From positions 733,502-797,501 of the forward strand of contig NZ_JYNL01000064.1 in the NCBI RefSeq assembly GCF_001044235.1: a stretch of DNA of 64,000 bases, given 5' to 3'. The notes beneath the pieces were generated by a model. That model did no database searches. It had not been told where the DNA came from and saw only the letters and a program-made list of their open reading frames with translations. This document shows, piece after piece, positions 1-8,518 of the stretch; position 1 is the first letter of the stretch, and the number at the start of each line of letters is the position of its first letter. This stretch comes from Mycolicibacterium chlorophenolicum (GTDB lineage Bacteria; Actinomycetota; Actinomycetes; Mycobacteriales; Mycobacteriaceae). Both the position numbers and the translations under genes were made by a program.

Positions 1-1
1 G

Positions 2-1357
2 GTCCCGGCCAACGCCACCGCGTCGATCCTCAACCCGAGCCTGGTCGCGTCGCGCACCGTCCAGCTGGCCCCGCCCTACACCGGCGGACCGGTGATGGAG
101 AACGGTGCGGTCATCAACCTGGACCGCACCCAGGTGCCGGTCGAGTACGACGACCTGCGCGATTCGCTGGACCGGTTGCTCACCGACCTCGGGCCCACGC
201 CCGAGCAGCCCAAGGGCCCCTTCGGTGACATCATCGAGTCCGCCGCCGACGGGTTCGCCGGCAAGGGTGAGCAGCTGAACAAGACGCTCAAGGGTCTGTC
301 CGAAGCGCTGTACGCGCTCAACGAGGGCCGCGGCGACCTCTTCAGCGTCGTCAAGAGCCTCGCGCTGTTCGTCAACGCTCTCTACAAGAGCGACCAGCAG
401 TTCGTGGCGCTGAACAACGACCTGGCGAAGTTCACCAACGCGTTCACCAACACCGACCGCGAGGTCGCCGACGCGTTGCAGGATCTCAACCAGTTGCTCT
501 CCACCACAAGGGATTTCATCGGCAAGAACGGCGAGGTGCTGACGCACGACATCAACAACCTGGCCGACGTCACCAACGCGATCCTGCAGCCCGAGCCGCG
601 TGACGGCCTGGAGACCGGCCTGCACGTGTTCCCGAACCTGGGCGCGAACGTCGTCAACATCTCCGCGCCGAACGCGGGCGGCATCGTCGGTCTGCCGGTG
701 ATCAACAACTTCGCCAACCCGATGCAGTTCATCTGCAGCGCGATCCAGGCGGGCAGCCGGCTGGGCTACCAGGAGTCCTCGGAGCTGTGCGCGCAGTACC
801 TGGGCCCGATCCTCGACGCCATCAAGTTCAACTACCTGCCGTTCGGCGCCAACCAGCTGCATCCGGCGATGACGCTGCCCAAGCAGATCGCGTACTCCGA
901 GCCACGGCTGCAGCCGCCGCCGGGATACAAGGACACCACCGTGCCGGGCATCTTCTCGCGGGACACGTTGTTCTCGCACGGCAACCACGAACCCGGCTGG
1001 GTGGTCGCGCCCGGCATGCAGGGTGTCGACGTGCAGCCGTTCACCCAGAACATGCTGACCCCGGAGTCGTTGTCCGAGTTGATGGGCGGACCCGACATCG
1101 TGGCCCCGCCCGCGCCTCCGGCGTTCGGCGTGAACAACGGCAGGCTGCCCGGCCCGCCGAACGCGTACAGCGAGAACACCCCGTTGCCGCCGCCGTGGTA
1201 CCCCCAGCCGGGGCCGCCGCCGGGTCCGGCACCGGGCGTCGTCCCGGGCGATCCGCTCGGCGCGATCGCACCGGCCGCACCGCCGGCCGCGTCCGCGCCG
1301 GCACCCGCGGCGCCGTCGGGTCCGTTGTTGCCGGCTGAGGCGGGAGGCCGACCGTGA
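2..1357 (+). CDS. mce1D: Mce family protein MceD (mce1 operon), 5' end outside window
   Basis: Substrate-binding-type subunit of an Mce lipid-import system, acting in the cell envelope with the YrbE permeases. The frame is open from the window edge, so the N-terminus and most of the MCE domain are missing. What remains is the helical C-terminal part with a DVTNAIL segment and a long Pro/Ala/Gly-rich tail, as in Mce proteins. It is assigned as the D subunit because the next gene is the lipoprotein MceE and then MceF. The mce1 assignment comes from the four mce-associated genes that follow, one with an RDD domain (Rv0175-Rv0178 order). The stop overlaps the mceE start (GTGA), so the operon is translationally coupled. 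Confidence 0.9.
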   Translation, partial: VPANATASILNPSLVASRTVQLAPPYTGGPVMENGAVINLDRTQVPVEYDDLRDSLDRLLTDLGPTPEQPKGPFGDIIESAADGFAGKGEQLNKTLKGLSEALYALNEGRGDLFSVVKSLALFVNALYKSDQQFVALNNDLAKFTNAFTNTDREVADALQDLNQLLSTTRDFIGKNGEVLTHDINNLADVTNAILQPEPRDGLETGLHVFPNLGANVVNISAPNAGGIVGLPVINNFANPMQFICSAIQAGSRLGYQESSELCAQYLGPILDAIKFNYLPFGANQLHPAMTLPKQIAYSEPRLQPPPGYKDTTVPGIFSRDTLFSHGNHEPGWVVAPGMQGVDVQPFTQNMLTPESLSELMGGPDIVAPPAPPAFGVNNGRLPGPPNAYSENTPLPPPWYPQPGPPPGPAPGVVPGDPLGAIAPAAPPAASAPAPAAPSGPLLPAEAGGRP

Positions 1358-2499
1358 GAAGCATCGCGACATTCGGGCGACGGGCGGTCGCGCTCGGGGC
1401 GGCCGCCGTGGTCCTGACCTCGTGCGGCTCGTGGAAGGGCATCGCGAACGTGCCGCTGCCGGGTGGCCCCGGCACCGGTCCCGACCACACGACGATCTAC
1501 GTGCAGATGCCGGACACGTTGGCGCTCAACGTGAACAGCCGGGTGCGGGTCTCCGACGTCTACGTCGGACGGGTCCGCTCCATCGAGCTGAAGAACTGGG
1601 TCGCGACGCTGACGCTGGATCTGGACAAGTCCGTCCAGTTGCCGGTCAACACGCTGGCCAAGATCGGCCAGACCAGCCTGCTGGGCTCCCAGCACGTCCA
1701 GCTCGACCCGCCGCCGGACCCGTCACCGCAGAAGCTGAAGACCGGCGACACCATCCCGCTGAAGAACGCCTCGGCGTTCCCCACCACGGAGCGGGTGCTG
1801 GCCAGCATCGCCTCGATCCTGACCGGTGGTGGGGTGTCGAACCTGGAGACCATCCAGTCCGAGATCTTCAACGTCCTCAACGGCCGGTCCGACCAGATCC
1901 GCGATTTCCTGGGCAAGCTGGACACGTTCACCAACGAGCTGAACCAGCAGCGCGACGACATCACCCGGGCGATCGACTCGACCAACCGGCTGCTGTCGAT
2001 CGTCGAGCAGCGCAACGACACGCTCGATCAGGTGCTGACCGAGTTCCCGCCGCTGATCAAGCATTTCGCCGACACCCGCGATCTGTTCGCCGACGCCGTG
2101 CAGGCGCTGGGCCGGATCAGCAACGCGGCCGACGATGCGCTCTCGCCCGCCAGCGGGGACCTCAACACCAACCTGCAGAACCTGCAGCGGCCCCTGCGCG
2201 AACTCGGCAAGGCCGGGCCGTACACGCTCGGGGCGCTCAAGCTGCTGTTCACCGCGCCGTTCAGCATCGAGAACGTACCGAAGGTGGTGCGCGGTGACTA
2301 CATCAACGTCTCGCTGCTGGTGGACCTGACGCTGTCGGCCATCGACAACGGCTTCCTGAGCGGCACCGGTGTCTCGGGCATGCTGCGGGCACTGGAACAG
2401 TCGTGGGGCCGCGACCCGAACACGATGATCCCGGATGTGCGGTTCACACCGAACCCGCACGACGTGCCGGGTGGACCGCTGGTGGAAAGGGGTGAGTGA
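1354..2499 (+). CDS. mce1E: Mce family lipoprotein MceE (LprK-like)
   Basis: Lipid-anchored MCE subunit of the Mce1 transporter. The N-terminus has an arginine-containing signal peptide and a lipobox LTSC with Cys24. The MCE domain follows at about residues 45-125 (TTIYVQMPDTLALNVNSRVR, then VYVGRVRSIEL), then an alpha-helical region rich in Asn/Gln/Asp. At 381 residues it has the normal length for MceE. It begins at a GTG that overlaps the mceD stop by 4 bp, and mceF starts 3 bp after its stop. Fatty-acid or mycolate import is established for Mce1 in M. tuberculosis; the substrate here is inferred. Confidence 0.92.
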   Translation: MRSIATFGRRAVALGAAAVVLTSCGSWKGIANVPLPGGPGTGPDHTTIYVQMPDTLALNVNSRVRVSDVYVGRVRSIELKNWVATLTLDLDKSVQLPVNTLAKIGQTSLLGSQHVQLDPPPDPSPQKLKTGDTIPLKNASAFPTTERVLASIASILTGGGVSNLETIQSEIFNVLNGRSDQIRDFLGKLDTFTNELNQQRDDITRAIDSTNRLLSIVEQRNDTLDQVLTEFPPLIKHFADTRDLFADAVQALGRISNAADDALSPASGDLNTNLQNLQRPLRELGKAGPYTLGALKLLFTAPFSIENVPKVVRGDYINVSLLVDLTLSAIDNGFLSGTGVSGMLRALEQSWGRDPNTMIPDVRFTPNPHDVPGGPLVERGE

Positions 2500-2502
2500 G
2501 CG

Positions 2503-4065
2503 ATGTTGACCCGGTTCATCAAGATCCAGCTGATCATCTTCACGATCCTCACCGTCGCCGCGGTCGCGGTGCTGGGGCTGTACTACCTGCGGCTGCCGAG
2601 CCTGGCCGGCGTCGGGCAGTACACGCTGTACGCGCAGCTGCCCCGCTCGGGCGGGCTGTACGCCACCGGCAACGTGACCTACCGCGGCACCCAGATCGGC
2701 AAGGTCACCGAGGTCGAGCCGACCGAGAACGGCGCGCGGGCCACGATGAGCATCAGCAACGACTACAAGATCCCGGTCGACGTGACCGCCGAGGTGCATT
2801 CGGTCTCGGCGATCGGCGAGCAGTACCTCGACCTGGTGCCCGCCGCCGACACCAAGCAGTACCTCAGCCCCGGCCAGACGATCACCAAGAGCACGGTGCC
2901 CGCCGAGGTGGGTCCCGCGCTCGATGCGGCCAACCGCGGACTGGCGGTGCTGCCGAGGGAGAAGATCGACTCGTTGCTGACCGAGACCTCCGCGGCGGTC
3001 GGCGGGCTGGGCCCGTCGCTGCAGCGGCTCGTCGAATCGACCACCAACCTGGCCGAGGGATTCCGCGACAACCTGCCGCAGGTCAATGACATCATCACGA
3101 ACGCGGCGCCGATCCTCGACAGCCAGGTGCAGTCCGGGGATGCGATCGGCCAGTGGTCGCGCAACCTGAACATCATCGCCGGGCAGACCGCGGAGCAGGA
3201 CTCCGCGCTGCGTAGCGGCCTGCAGCAGGCCGCGCCGACGCTGGATCAGGTGTCGACGGTGTTCAACGACGTCCGCGACTCGCTGCCGCAGACGCTGGCG
3301 AATCTGTCCGTGGTGATCGACATGCTCAAGCGCTACAACAAGGGCCTCGAGCAGGCGCTGGTGATCCTGCCGCAGGGCGCGGCGCTGTCCCAGGCGGGCA
3401 CGATCTTCGAGAACGAGGGTCTGCTGCACTTCGGCCTGTCGATCAACCTGCCGCCACCGTGCCTGACGGGCTTCCTGCCCGCTTCGGAGTGGCGATCGCC
3501 GGCCGACACCAGCATGGCGCCGCTGCCGTCGGGCACCTACTGCAAGATCCCGAAGGATTTCCAGGGCAACGCGGTGCGCGGTGCGCGCAACTATCCGTGC
3601 GCCGATGTGCCGGGCAAGCGGGCGGCCTCGCCGCGCGAGTGCCGCAGCAACGAGCCCTACGTCCCGCTGGGCACCAACCCCTGGTACGGCGATCCCAACC
3701 AGATCCTGTCCTGCCCGGCGCCCGGCGCCCGCTGTGACCAGGGCGTCGACCCGGGCCGGGTGATCCCCGCGCCGTCGGTGAACAACGGGACCAACCCGTT
3801 GCCCGCCGACAGGTTGCCGCCCGTACAGACCACCGCGCCGGTCAGCGATCCGATCAGCCAACCGGGCTCGGGTACGGTCAGCTGCAGCGGTCAACAGCCC
3901 AACCCGTGCATCTACACTCCCGCACAGGGGCCGCCCGGCTCCACCGCGGCGTACAGCCCGCAGAGCGGTGAAGTGGTAGGGCCCGACGGTGTGCGCTACA
4001 ACGTCAAGAATTCGACGAACCCAGGAGACGACGGATGGAAGGAGATGCTGGCACCAGCCGGCTGA
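2503..4065 (+). CDS. mce1F: Mce family protein MceF
   Basis: Sixth MCE subunit of the Mce1 lipid importer. It has an N-terminal membrane anchor (about residues 8-30), an MCE domain at about 40-120 (YTLYAQLPRSGGLYATGNVT, RGTQIGKVTEV), a helical middle, and a Cys- and Pro-rich C-terminal region (about residues 315-480) with several Cys residues that could pair outside the membrane. Its length of 520 aa fits MceF. The ATG lies just after the mceE stop. The C-terminal coding sequence overlaps the start of the first mce-associated gene by 31 bp, which suggests translational coupling. Confidence 0.92.
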   Translation: MLTRFIKIQLIIFTILTVAAVAVLGLYYLRLPSLAGVGQYTLYAQLPRSGGLYATGNVTYRGTQIGKVTEVEPTENGARATMSISNDYKIPVDVTAEVHSVSAIGEQYLDLVPAADTKQYLSPGQTITKSTVPAEVGPALDAANRGLAVLPREKIDSLLTETSAAVGGLGPSLQRLVESTTNLAEGFRDNLPQVNDIITNAAPILDSQVQSGDAIGQWSRNLNIIAGQTAEQDSALRSGLQQAAPTLDQVSTVFNDVRDSLPQTLANLSVVIDMLKRYNKGLEQALVILPQGAALSQAGTIFENEGLLHFGLSINLPPPCLTGFLPASEWRSPADTSMAPLPSGTYCKIPKDFQGNAVRGARNYPCADVPGKRAASPRECRSNEPYVPLGTNPWYGDPNQILSCPAPGARCDQGVDPGRVIPAPSVNNGTNPLPADRLPPVQTTAPVSDPISQPGSGTVSCSGQQPNPCIYTPAQGPPGSTAAYSPQSGEVVGPDGVRYNVKNSTNPGDDGWKEMLAPAG

Positions 4066-4697
4066 ACCCCCCCATCGACACTGACGACCCAACCGGCGGG
4101 CAGGAGTCCGAGGCGCCGGGGATCGACACCGGCGGCCTCGAGGAGTCCGAGGCGCCGGACACCACGTCCGTCGAAGAACCGACCGATCCGCGCCGGCCGT
4201 CCCGACTGGGCACCGGCTGGGTCGCCGCGATCACGCTGCTGCTGGTCCTGCTCACCGCGGGCGCGGTGGCCGGCGGGTACTTCGCGCTCCGGGCCAACGA
4301 GCGGGGTGCCGCGATCACGCGCAGTGACGAGGCGGCACTCGCGGCCGCCAAGGAGTGTGTGGCGGCCACCCAGGCTCCCGACACCGCCGCGATGACCGCC
4401 GCGCAGTCCAAGATCCTGGACTGCTCGACCGGCGACTTCGGCGTGCAGGCCGGGCTGTTCAGCAGCGTGGTCGCCGAGGCGTACCAGGCGGCCAACGCCC
4501 GGGTCGCGGTCGACGATCTGCGCGCCGCGGTCGAACGGCACAACGACGACGGGTCGATCAACGTGCTGGTCGCGGTGCGCGTGAAGATCACCAACTCCGA
4601 GGCGGCCGACCAGCAGGTCGGATACCGGCTGCGCGCCACCATGGCCTTCGACGAGGGCCGCTACCGGATCGCCAAGCTGGACCAGGTCACGTCGTGA
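4035..4697 (+). CDS. Mce-associated membrane protein (Mas1A, Rv0175-like)
   Basis: Accessory protein of the Mce1 complex. A disordered acidic/Thr/Pro N-terminus (about residues 1-55) is followed by one transmembrane helix (WVAAITLLLVLLTAGAVAGG) and an extracytoplasmic domain of the Mce-associated fold ending in YRIAKLDQVTS. This NTF2-like layout is shared by the next three proteins and by the pair at 53903-55179. The ATG was chosen because CAGGAG lies just upstream and the overlap with mceF is typical of the operon. The family is known to stabilise or assist Mce complexes; the exact role of this member is not established from sequence. Confidence 0.88.
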   Translation: MEGDAGTSRLNPPIDTDDPTGGQESEAPGIDTGGLEESEAPDTTSVEEPTDPRRPSRLGTGWVAAITLLLVLLTAGAVAGGYFALRANERGAAITRSDEAALAAAKECVAATQAPDTAAMTAAQSKILDCSTGDFGVQAGLFSSVVAEAYQAANARVAVDDLRAAVERHNDDGSINVLVAVRVKITNSEAADQQVGYRLRATMAFDEGRYRIAKLDQVTS

Positions 4698-5674
4698 CGG
4701 TCGTCCTCCCGATCTCGGCGTCACGCGCCGACGACGCCGCGCCGGATCCGACGCCGGCGTCCTGGGCGGCGCGGGCGGGCGCGCTCGTGGTCGACATCGT
4801 GCCCGGGGTCGCGGTCGTCGCGACGATGGCGCTGCTGGCGCTGGCGTCGCCCGCCGACGGCTGGGCGCGCTGGGTGTTCACCGGGGCGGGGGCGGCGGCA
4901 CTGTTCGCGATGGCGCTGAACCGGTTGGTGGCGCCCGCCGCGACCGGGTGGACGCTGGGCCGGGCCTTGTTCGGCATCGCGGTGCGTGACCGCAGCGGCG
5001 CGCCCGTCGGCATCGGCCGGTTGGCGCTGCGCGAACTGGCGCACCTGGCCGACACGCTGGCGGTGTTCGTCGGATGGCTGTGGCCGCTGTGGGACGCCAG
5101 GCGCCGCACCTTCGCCGACCTGCTGGCCCGCACCGAGGTGTTGCGCGTCGAGCGGCCCCGTCGGGACATGCGACGGCTGGTGGCCGTGTTCCTGCTCGCG
5201 GTCGCGCTGCTGTGCGCCGCGGCCGCCGGCCTGGGATATCTGACGGTGTACCGGCATGAGCGCGCGGTCGACGCGGCGCGGGCCCAGATCGCCGAGCAGG
5301 GCCCGCGGATCGTCGAGCAGATGCTCAGCTACGGCGCCGACACGATGCCGGCCGATTTCGCCCGCGCTCAGGGGTTGACCACCGACGGCTACCGCCCGCA
5401 GTTGGTCGCCCAGCAGCAGGCGGCTCAGAAGGCGGGCGTGAAGTCCAACGAGTACTGGGCGGTGAGCAGCGCGGTGCTGACGAACCCGCCGGTGACGCCG
5501 GATCAGGTGTCGATGCTGATGGCGATGCAGGGGCAGCGCGGCGACGATCCCAAGGACCTGAAGTTCATCACCGCGACGGTGCGGGTGGACTTCGACCGGT
5601 CGGCCGACGGACAGTGGCGGGTCGCCAACCTGACCGTGCTGAAGAAGCCGCAGATGAATCAGGCGCAGCAGTGA
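4694..5674 (+). CDS. RDD-domain Mce-associated membrane protein (Mas1B, Rv0176-like)
   Basis: A fusion of an RDD membrane domain (N-terminal half, hydrophobic helices at about residues 25-85 and WAARAGALVVDIVPG as the R..D motif) with a third membrane helix and a C-terminal Mce-associated domain (about residues 190-326). Rv0176 of the M. tuberculosis mce1 operon has the same arrangement, which supports calling this locus mce1. Translation starts at a GTG overlapping the preceding stop by 4 bp (GTGA). The RDD domain has been linked to transport in other proteins; its role in Mce1 is unknown. Confidence 0.88.
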   Translation: MTVVLPISASRADDAAPDPTPASWAARAGALVVDIVPGVAVVATMALLALASPADGWARWVFTGAGAAALFAMALNRLVAPAATGWTLGRALFGIAVRDRSGAPVGIGRLALRELAHLADTLAVFVGWLWPLWDARRRTFADLLARTEVLRVERPRRDMRRLVAVFLLAVALLCAAAAGLGYLTVYRHERAVDAARAQIAEQGPRIVEQMLSYGADTMPADFARAQGLTTDGYRPQLVAQQQAAQKAGVKSNEYWAVSSAVLTNPPVTPDQVSMLMAMQGQRGDDPKDLKFITATVRVDFDRSADGQWRVANLTVLKKPQMNQAQQ

Positions 5675-6222
5675 GCCCGCGCCGCAAGGTCGACGACACC
5701 ACGGCCGACTACTTCACCCGCACCCCGCGTCCGCCGCGCCGGTGGGGGCTGACCGTCGTGTCGGTGGTCGCGGCGCTCGTCGTGGCGGCGGCGCTGACGG
5801 CCAGCACGTTCATGCTCGTCCGCCACGAGTCGGACCGTCGGCAGGCGCTCACCGAGGCGGCGGCACTGGGTTACGCCCGCGAGTTCATGACGACCTACAC
5901 CAGCCTGGATCCGTTCAACGCCAACGCCTACACCGACCGGATCGCCGCGCAGGCCACCGGCGAGTTCGCGAAGAACTTCAAGGAGAAGCAGAACGCGATC
6001 CTGCTCCAGGTCGCCCAGGCCGAGCCCACGACCGGTGACGTGCTGGAGGCCGGGGTGCAGCGGTGGAACGACGACGGCAGCGCCGACGTCCTGATCGCGA
6101 CGAAGGTGACCTCGAAGTCGCCGGACGGCAAGACGACGATCGAGAGTGGGAGTCGCTGGATCGCCACGACGATCAAGGAAGGACAGCAGTGGAAGATCAG
6201 CAACCTGGTTCAGGTGATCTGA
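5671..6222 (+). CDS. Mce-associated membrane protein (Mas1C, Rv0177-like)
   Basis: Single-pass membrane protein with a short cytoplasmic N-terminus, one transmembrane helix (about residues 25-50, WGLTVVSVVAALVVAAALTA) and an extracytoplasmic Mce-associated domain with the WNDDGSADVLIATKV strand pattern. The GTG start overlaps the previous stop by 4 bp. It is the third of four consecutive Mce-associated genes and is inferred to work with the Mce1 complex. Confidence 0.88.
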   Translation: MSPRRKVDDTTADYFTRTPRPPRRWGLTVVSVVAALVVAAALTASTFMLVRHESDRRQALTEAAALGYAREFMTTYTSLDPFNANAYTDRIAAQATGEFAKNFKEKQNAILLQVAQAEPTTGDVLEAGVQRWNDDGSADVLIATKVTSKSPDGKTTIESGSRWIATTIKEGQQWKISNLVQVI

Positions 6223-7061
6223 CCACCGACGACGAGGCCGTCACCTCGACCGGCGACACCCTCGAGGGAACCCCGCAGCGTCGCCGCCGGTTCTTCCGGC
6301 GCCGGACCGTGTCCGCACCCCCGGAGGCCACCGACACCGCCGCGGACGCCGCCGCGGCGTCCGAGCCGCCCGCCGAGGACCAGCCCAAGACGCCTGTCGG
6401 GAAAGCGGCCCGCGCCGCTCGCACCACGCCCTCGCCGGAGGAGCCGGCCGACATCGGAAGCGACACCGACACCGAGACCGACCCTGGGGCCGAGACCGAC
6501 CCACCCGCCGAGGTCGTCCTGGTGCCGCATCGGCCCGCGGGCGCACGGACGATCGGCGTCGCGGTGGCCGCCTCGGTGCTGTTCGTCGGCGGCGGCGCCT
6601 TCGCCGGCGCGATGGTGCAGCCGTACCTGGCCCAGCGTGCGCTGAACGCCACCAAGATCGACATCGCCCGCACGGCGACGGCCGCGATCACCGCGCTGTG
6701 GACCTACACCCCCGACGACATGCCCACGCTCGCCGACCGGGCGTCGAAGTTCCTCTCCGGCGACTTCGCGGGCGAGTACCGGAAGTACATCGACGCGATC
6801 GTCGAACCCAACAAGCAGGCGCAGGTCACCAACACCACCGAGGTGGTCGGCGCCGCGGTGGAGAGCGTGTCGCCGGCCGGCACCCCGACCGAGGCGACCG
6901 CGCTGGTGTACACGAACTCCGTCGCGACCAGCCCGGTCACCAAGAACATCCCGTCGCTGCGGTACCTGTCCTACCGGTTGACCATGACACGCCACGACGG
7001 CGACTGGCTGATCACCCGGATGTCGACCATCACCTCGTTCGACCTCACCCCCAAGCTGTAG
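6189..7061 (+). CDS. Mce-associated membrane protein (Mas1D, Rv0178-like)
   Basis: Last gene of the mce1 operon. A long charged, low-complexity N-terminus (about 110 residues with Arg-rich and Glu/Thr/Pro stretches) precedes one transmembrane helix (TIGVAVAASVLFVGGGAFAG) and a C-terminal Mce-associated domain. I placed the start at GTG 6189 because AAGGAAGG lies 7-14 bases upstream; this gives a 34-bp overlap with the previous gene. An upstream extension of the frame runs through the preceding gene and is less likely. No clear terminator follows. Confidence 0.85.
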   Translation: MEDQQPGSGDLTTDDEAVTSTGDTLEGTPQRRRRFFRRRTVSAPPEATDTAADAAAASEPPAEDQPKTPVGKAARAARTTPSPEEPADIGSDTDTETDPGAETDPPAEVVLVPHRPAGARTIGVAVAASVLFVGGGAFAGAMVQPYLAQRALNATKIDIARTATAAITALWTYTPDDMPTLADRASKFLSGDFAGEYRKYIDAIVEPNKQAQVTNTTEVVGAAVESVSPAGTPTEATALVYTNSVATSPVTKNIPSLRYLSYRLTMTRHDGDWLITRMSTITSFDLTPKL

Positions 7062-7074
7062 AACCGGCCCGACG

Positions 7075-7752
7075 GTGCCGCCGCCCCCTTCGCCGGTGTC
7101 GCACCGGCTGACGCTGACCGCGCTGCTGCTGCTCACCTTCACGACGGGGCTTATCGACGCGGTCAGCGTGCTGGTACTCGGGCATGTGTTCGTCGCGAAC
7201 ATGACCGGCAACGTGATCTTCCTGGGGTTCTGGTTCGTCCCGCACTCCGGCGTCGACCTGACCGCGGCGATCGTGGCGTTCGCGGGTTTCGTGGCGGGCA
7301 CCATCATGGGCGGCCGGCTGTCGCGGCACCTGGACAGCCACGTGCGGCGCTGGCTGGTCACCGCACTCGGCACCGAGGCGCTGCTGCTGGCGGTGCTCGC
7401 GGTGCTCGCCGGCACCGGGGTGCTGGACTATCACGACAACCGCAAGCTCATCCTGATCGCCGGGCTGGCGGTGGCGTTCGGCGCGCAGAACGCGACGGCC
7501 CGTCAGTTCGGCATCCAGGAGTTGTCGACCACGGTGCTGACGTCGACGATCGTCGGGATCGGTTTCGACAGCCGGCTGGCCGGCGGGACCGGTGACCGGG
7601 AGAAGCTGCGCTACGGCGTGGTGGCGACGATGTGCCTCGGCGCGGGGGTCGGTGCGACGCTGACGCGGTTCACCGTCGCGCCGATCATCGGGCTGGCGGC
7701 GCTGATCGTCACCGCGAGCGCGGCGATCTTCTGGTTCGGTGAGCAGGGCTGA
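7075..7752 (+). CDS. DUF1275 (YoaK) family membrane protein
   Basis: Polytopic membrane protein of 225 residues with about six hydrophobic helices. It carries the family signatures TGLIDAVSVLVLGHVFVANM-TGN near the N-terminus and AFGAQNATARQ near residue 140. The function of the family is unknown; transport has been proposed. It starts 13 bases after the mce1 operon at a GTG and shares the direction of transcription, so read-through from mce1 is possible. Confidence 0.85.
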   Translation: MPPPPSPVSHRLTLTALLLLTFTTGLIDAVSVLVLGHVFVANMTGNVIFLGFWFVPHSGVDLTAAIVAFAGFVAGTIMGGRLSRHLDSHVRRWLVTALGTEALLLAVLAVLAGTGVLDYHDNRKLILIAGLAVAFGAQNATARQFGIQELSTTVLTSTIVGIGFDSRLAGGTGDREKLRYGVVATMCLGAGVGATLTRFTVAPIIGLAALIVTASAAIFWFGEQG

Positions 7753-7753
7753 C

Positions 7754-8518
7754 GTGTTCCACGTGAAACGCGACGCCCGGGCGCCGGCGGGCTTCTTCGC
7801 GTGCGAGGCGGCGGGGCTGCGCTGGCTGGCGGCCGCCGACGGGGGAGTGCCGTGCGCTCGGGTGGTCGCGATGGACGAGCAGTCGCTGACGTTGGAGCGG
7901 TTGACGACGGCCGCGCCGACCGAGCGTGCCGCGGTGGCGTTCGGTGCAGGCCTGGCCCGCACACACGCCGCGGGTGCCGACGGATTCGGCGCGCCCCCGC
8001 AGGGCTGGACGGCACCGGACGGATTCTTCGGCCCGCTGGACCGGCCGCTGCCGATGAGCTACAGCCGGGAGGCGTCCTGGGGCCGGTTCTACGCCACCCA
8101 CCGGCTCAGACCGATGGCCGAGCGCGCCGCGCCGCGTCTGGACGCCGCCGCCCGGGACGCCGTGCAGGCCGTCGTGTCCCGTTGTCTGGCAGGCGATTTC
8201 GATGACCCGACCGAAGAACCGAGCCGGTTGCACGGCGACCTGTGGAGCGGCAACGTGATGTGGACGCCCGGCGGGGTGGTGCTGATCGATCCGGCCGCCC
8301 ACGGCGGACACCGCGAGAGCGATCTGGCGATGCTCGCGCTGTTCGGCTGCCCGCACCTCGACGCCGTGCTGGATGGCTACCAGAGCGTGCGGCCGCTGGC
8401 CGACGGCTGGCGGGGCCGCGTCGGCCTGCACCAGCTCTACCCGCTGCTGGCGCACGTCGTGCTCTTCGGCGCGGGCTATGCCGCCCCGACGGAGGCGGCG
8501 GCGCGCAGCGCGCTTTAG
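7754..8518 (+). CDS. Fructosamine kinase family protein
   Basis: Kinase-like (APH fold) protein related to fructosamine-3-kinases, which phosphorylate and help remove sugar adducts from glycated proteins. The catalytic loop RLHGDLWSGNVMW and the metal-binding VLIDPAAHGGHRESDLAML (with a DPA in place of the more usual DFG) are both present. The GTG at 7754 is preferred because CAGGG lies about 6 bases upstream; a GTG at 7739 would overlap the previous gene by 14 bp. The start codon region overlaps a parS-like 14-mer. The 3' end overlaps the convergent downstream gene by 4 bp. Confidence 0.8.
   Translation: MFHVKRDARAPAGFFACEAAGLRWLAAADGGVPCARVVAMDEQSLTLERLTTAAPTERAAVAFGAGLARTHAAGADGFGAPPQGWTAPDGFFGPLDRPLPMSYSREASWGRFYATHRLRPMAERAAPRLDAAARDAVQAVVSRCLAGDFDDPTEEPSRLHGDLWSGNVMWTPGGVVLIDPAAHGGHRESDLAMLALFGCPHLDAVLDGYQSVRPLADGWRGRVGLHQLYPLLAHVVLFGAGYAAPTEAAARSAL
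7756..7769 (+). other. parS-like ParB-binding sequence
   Basis: GTTCCACGTGAAAC. This is the exact reverse complement of GTTTCACGTGGAAC, the parS core used by actinobacterial ParB, and differs from the universal GTTTCACGTGAAAC by one base. It sits at the first codons of the fructosamine-kinase-like gene. Known mycobacterial parS sites cluster near oriC; this locus is about 0.2 Mb from oriC in M. tuberculosis, so function is uncertain. Confidence 0.45.

Noticed and set aside
1723..4092. Very long open frame on the minus strand opposite mceE/mceF
   Set aside because: It is the complement of well-supported mce genes, Arg/Gly/Asp-rich, without any recognisable domain. High G+C DNA produces many such frames.
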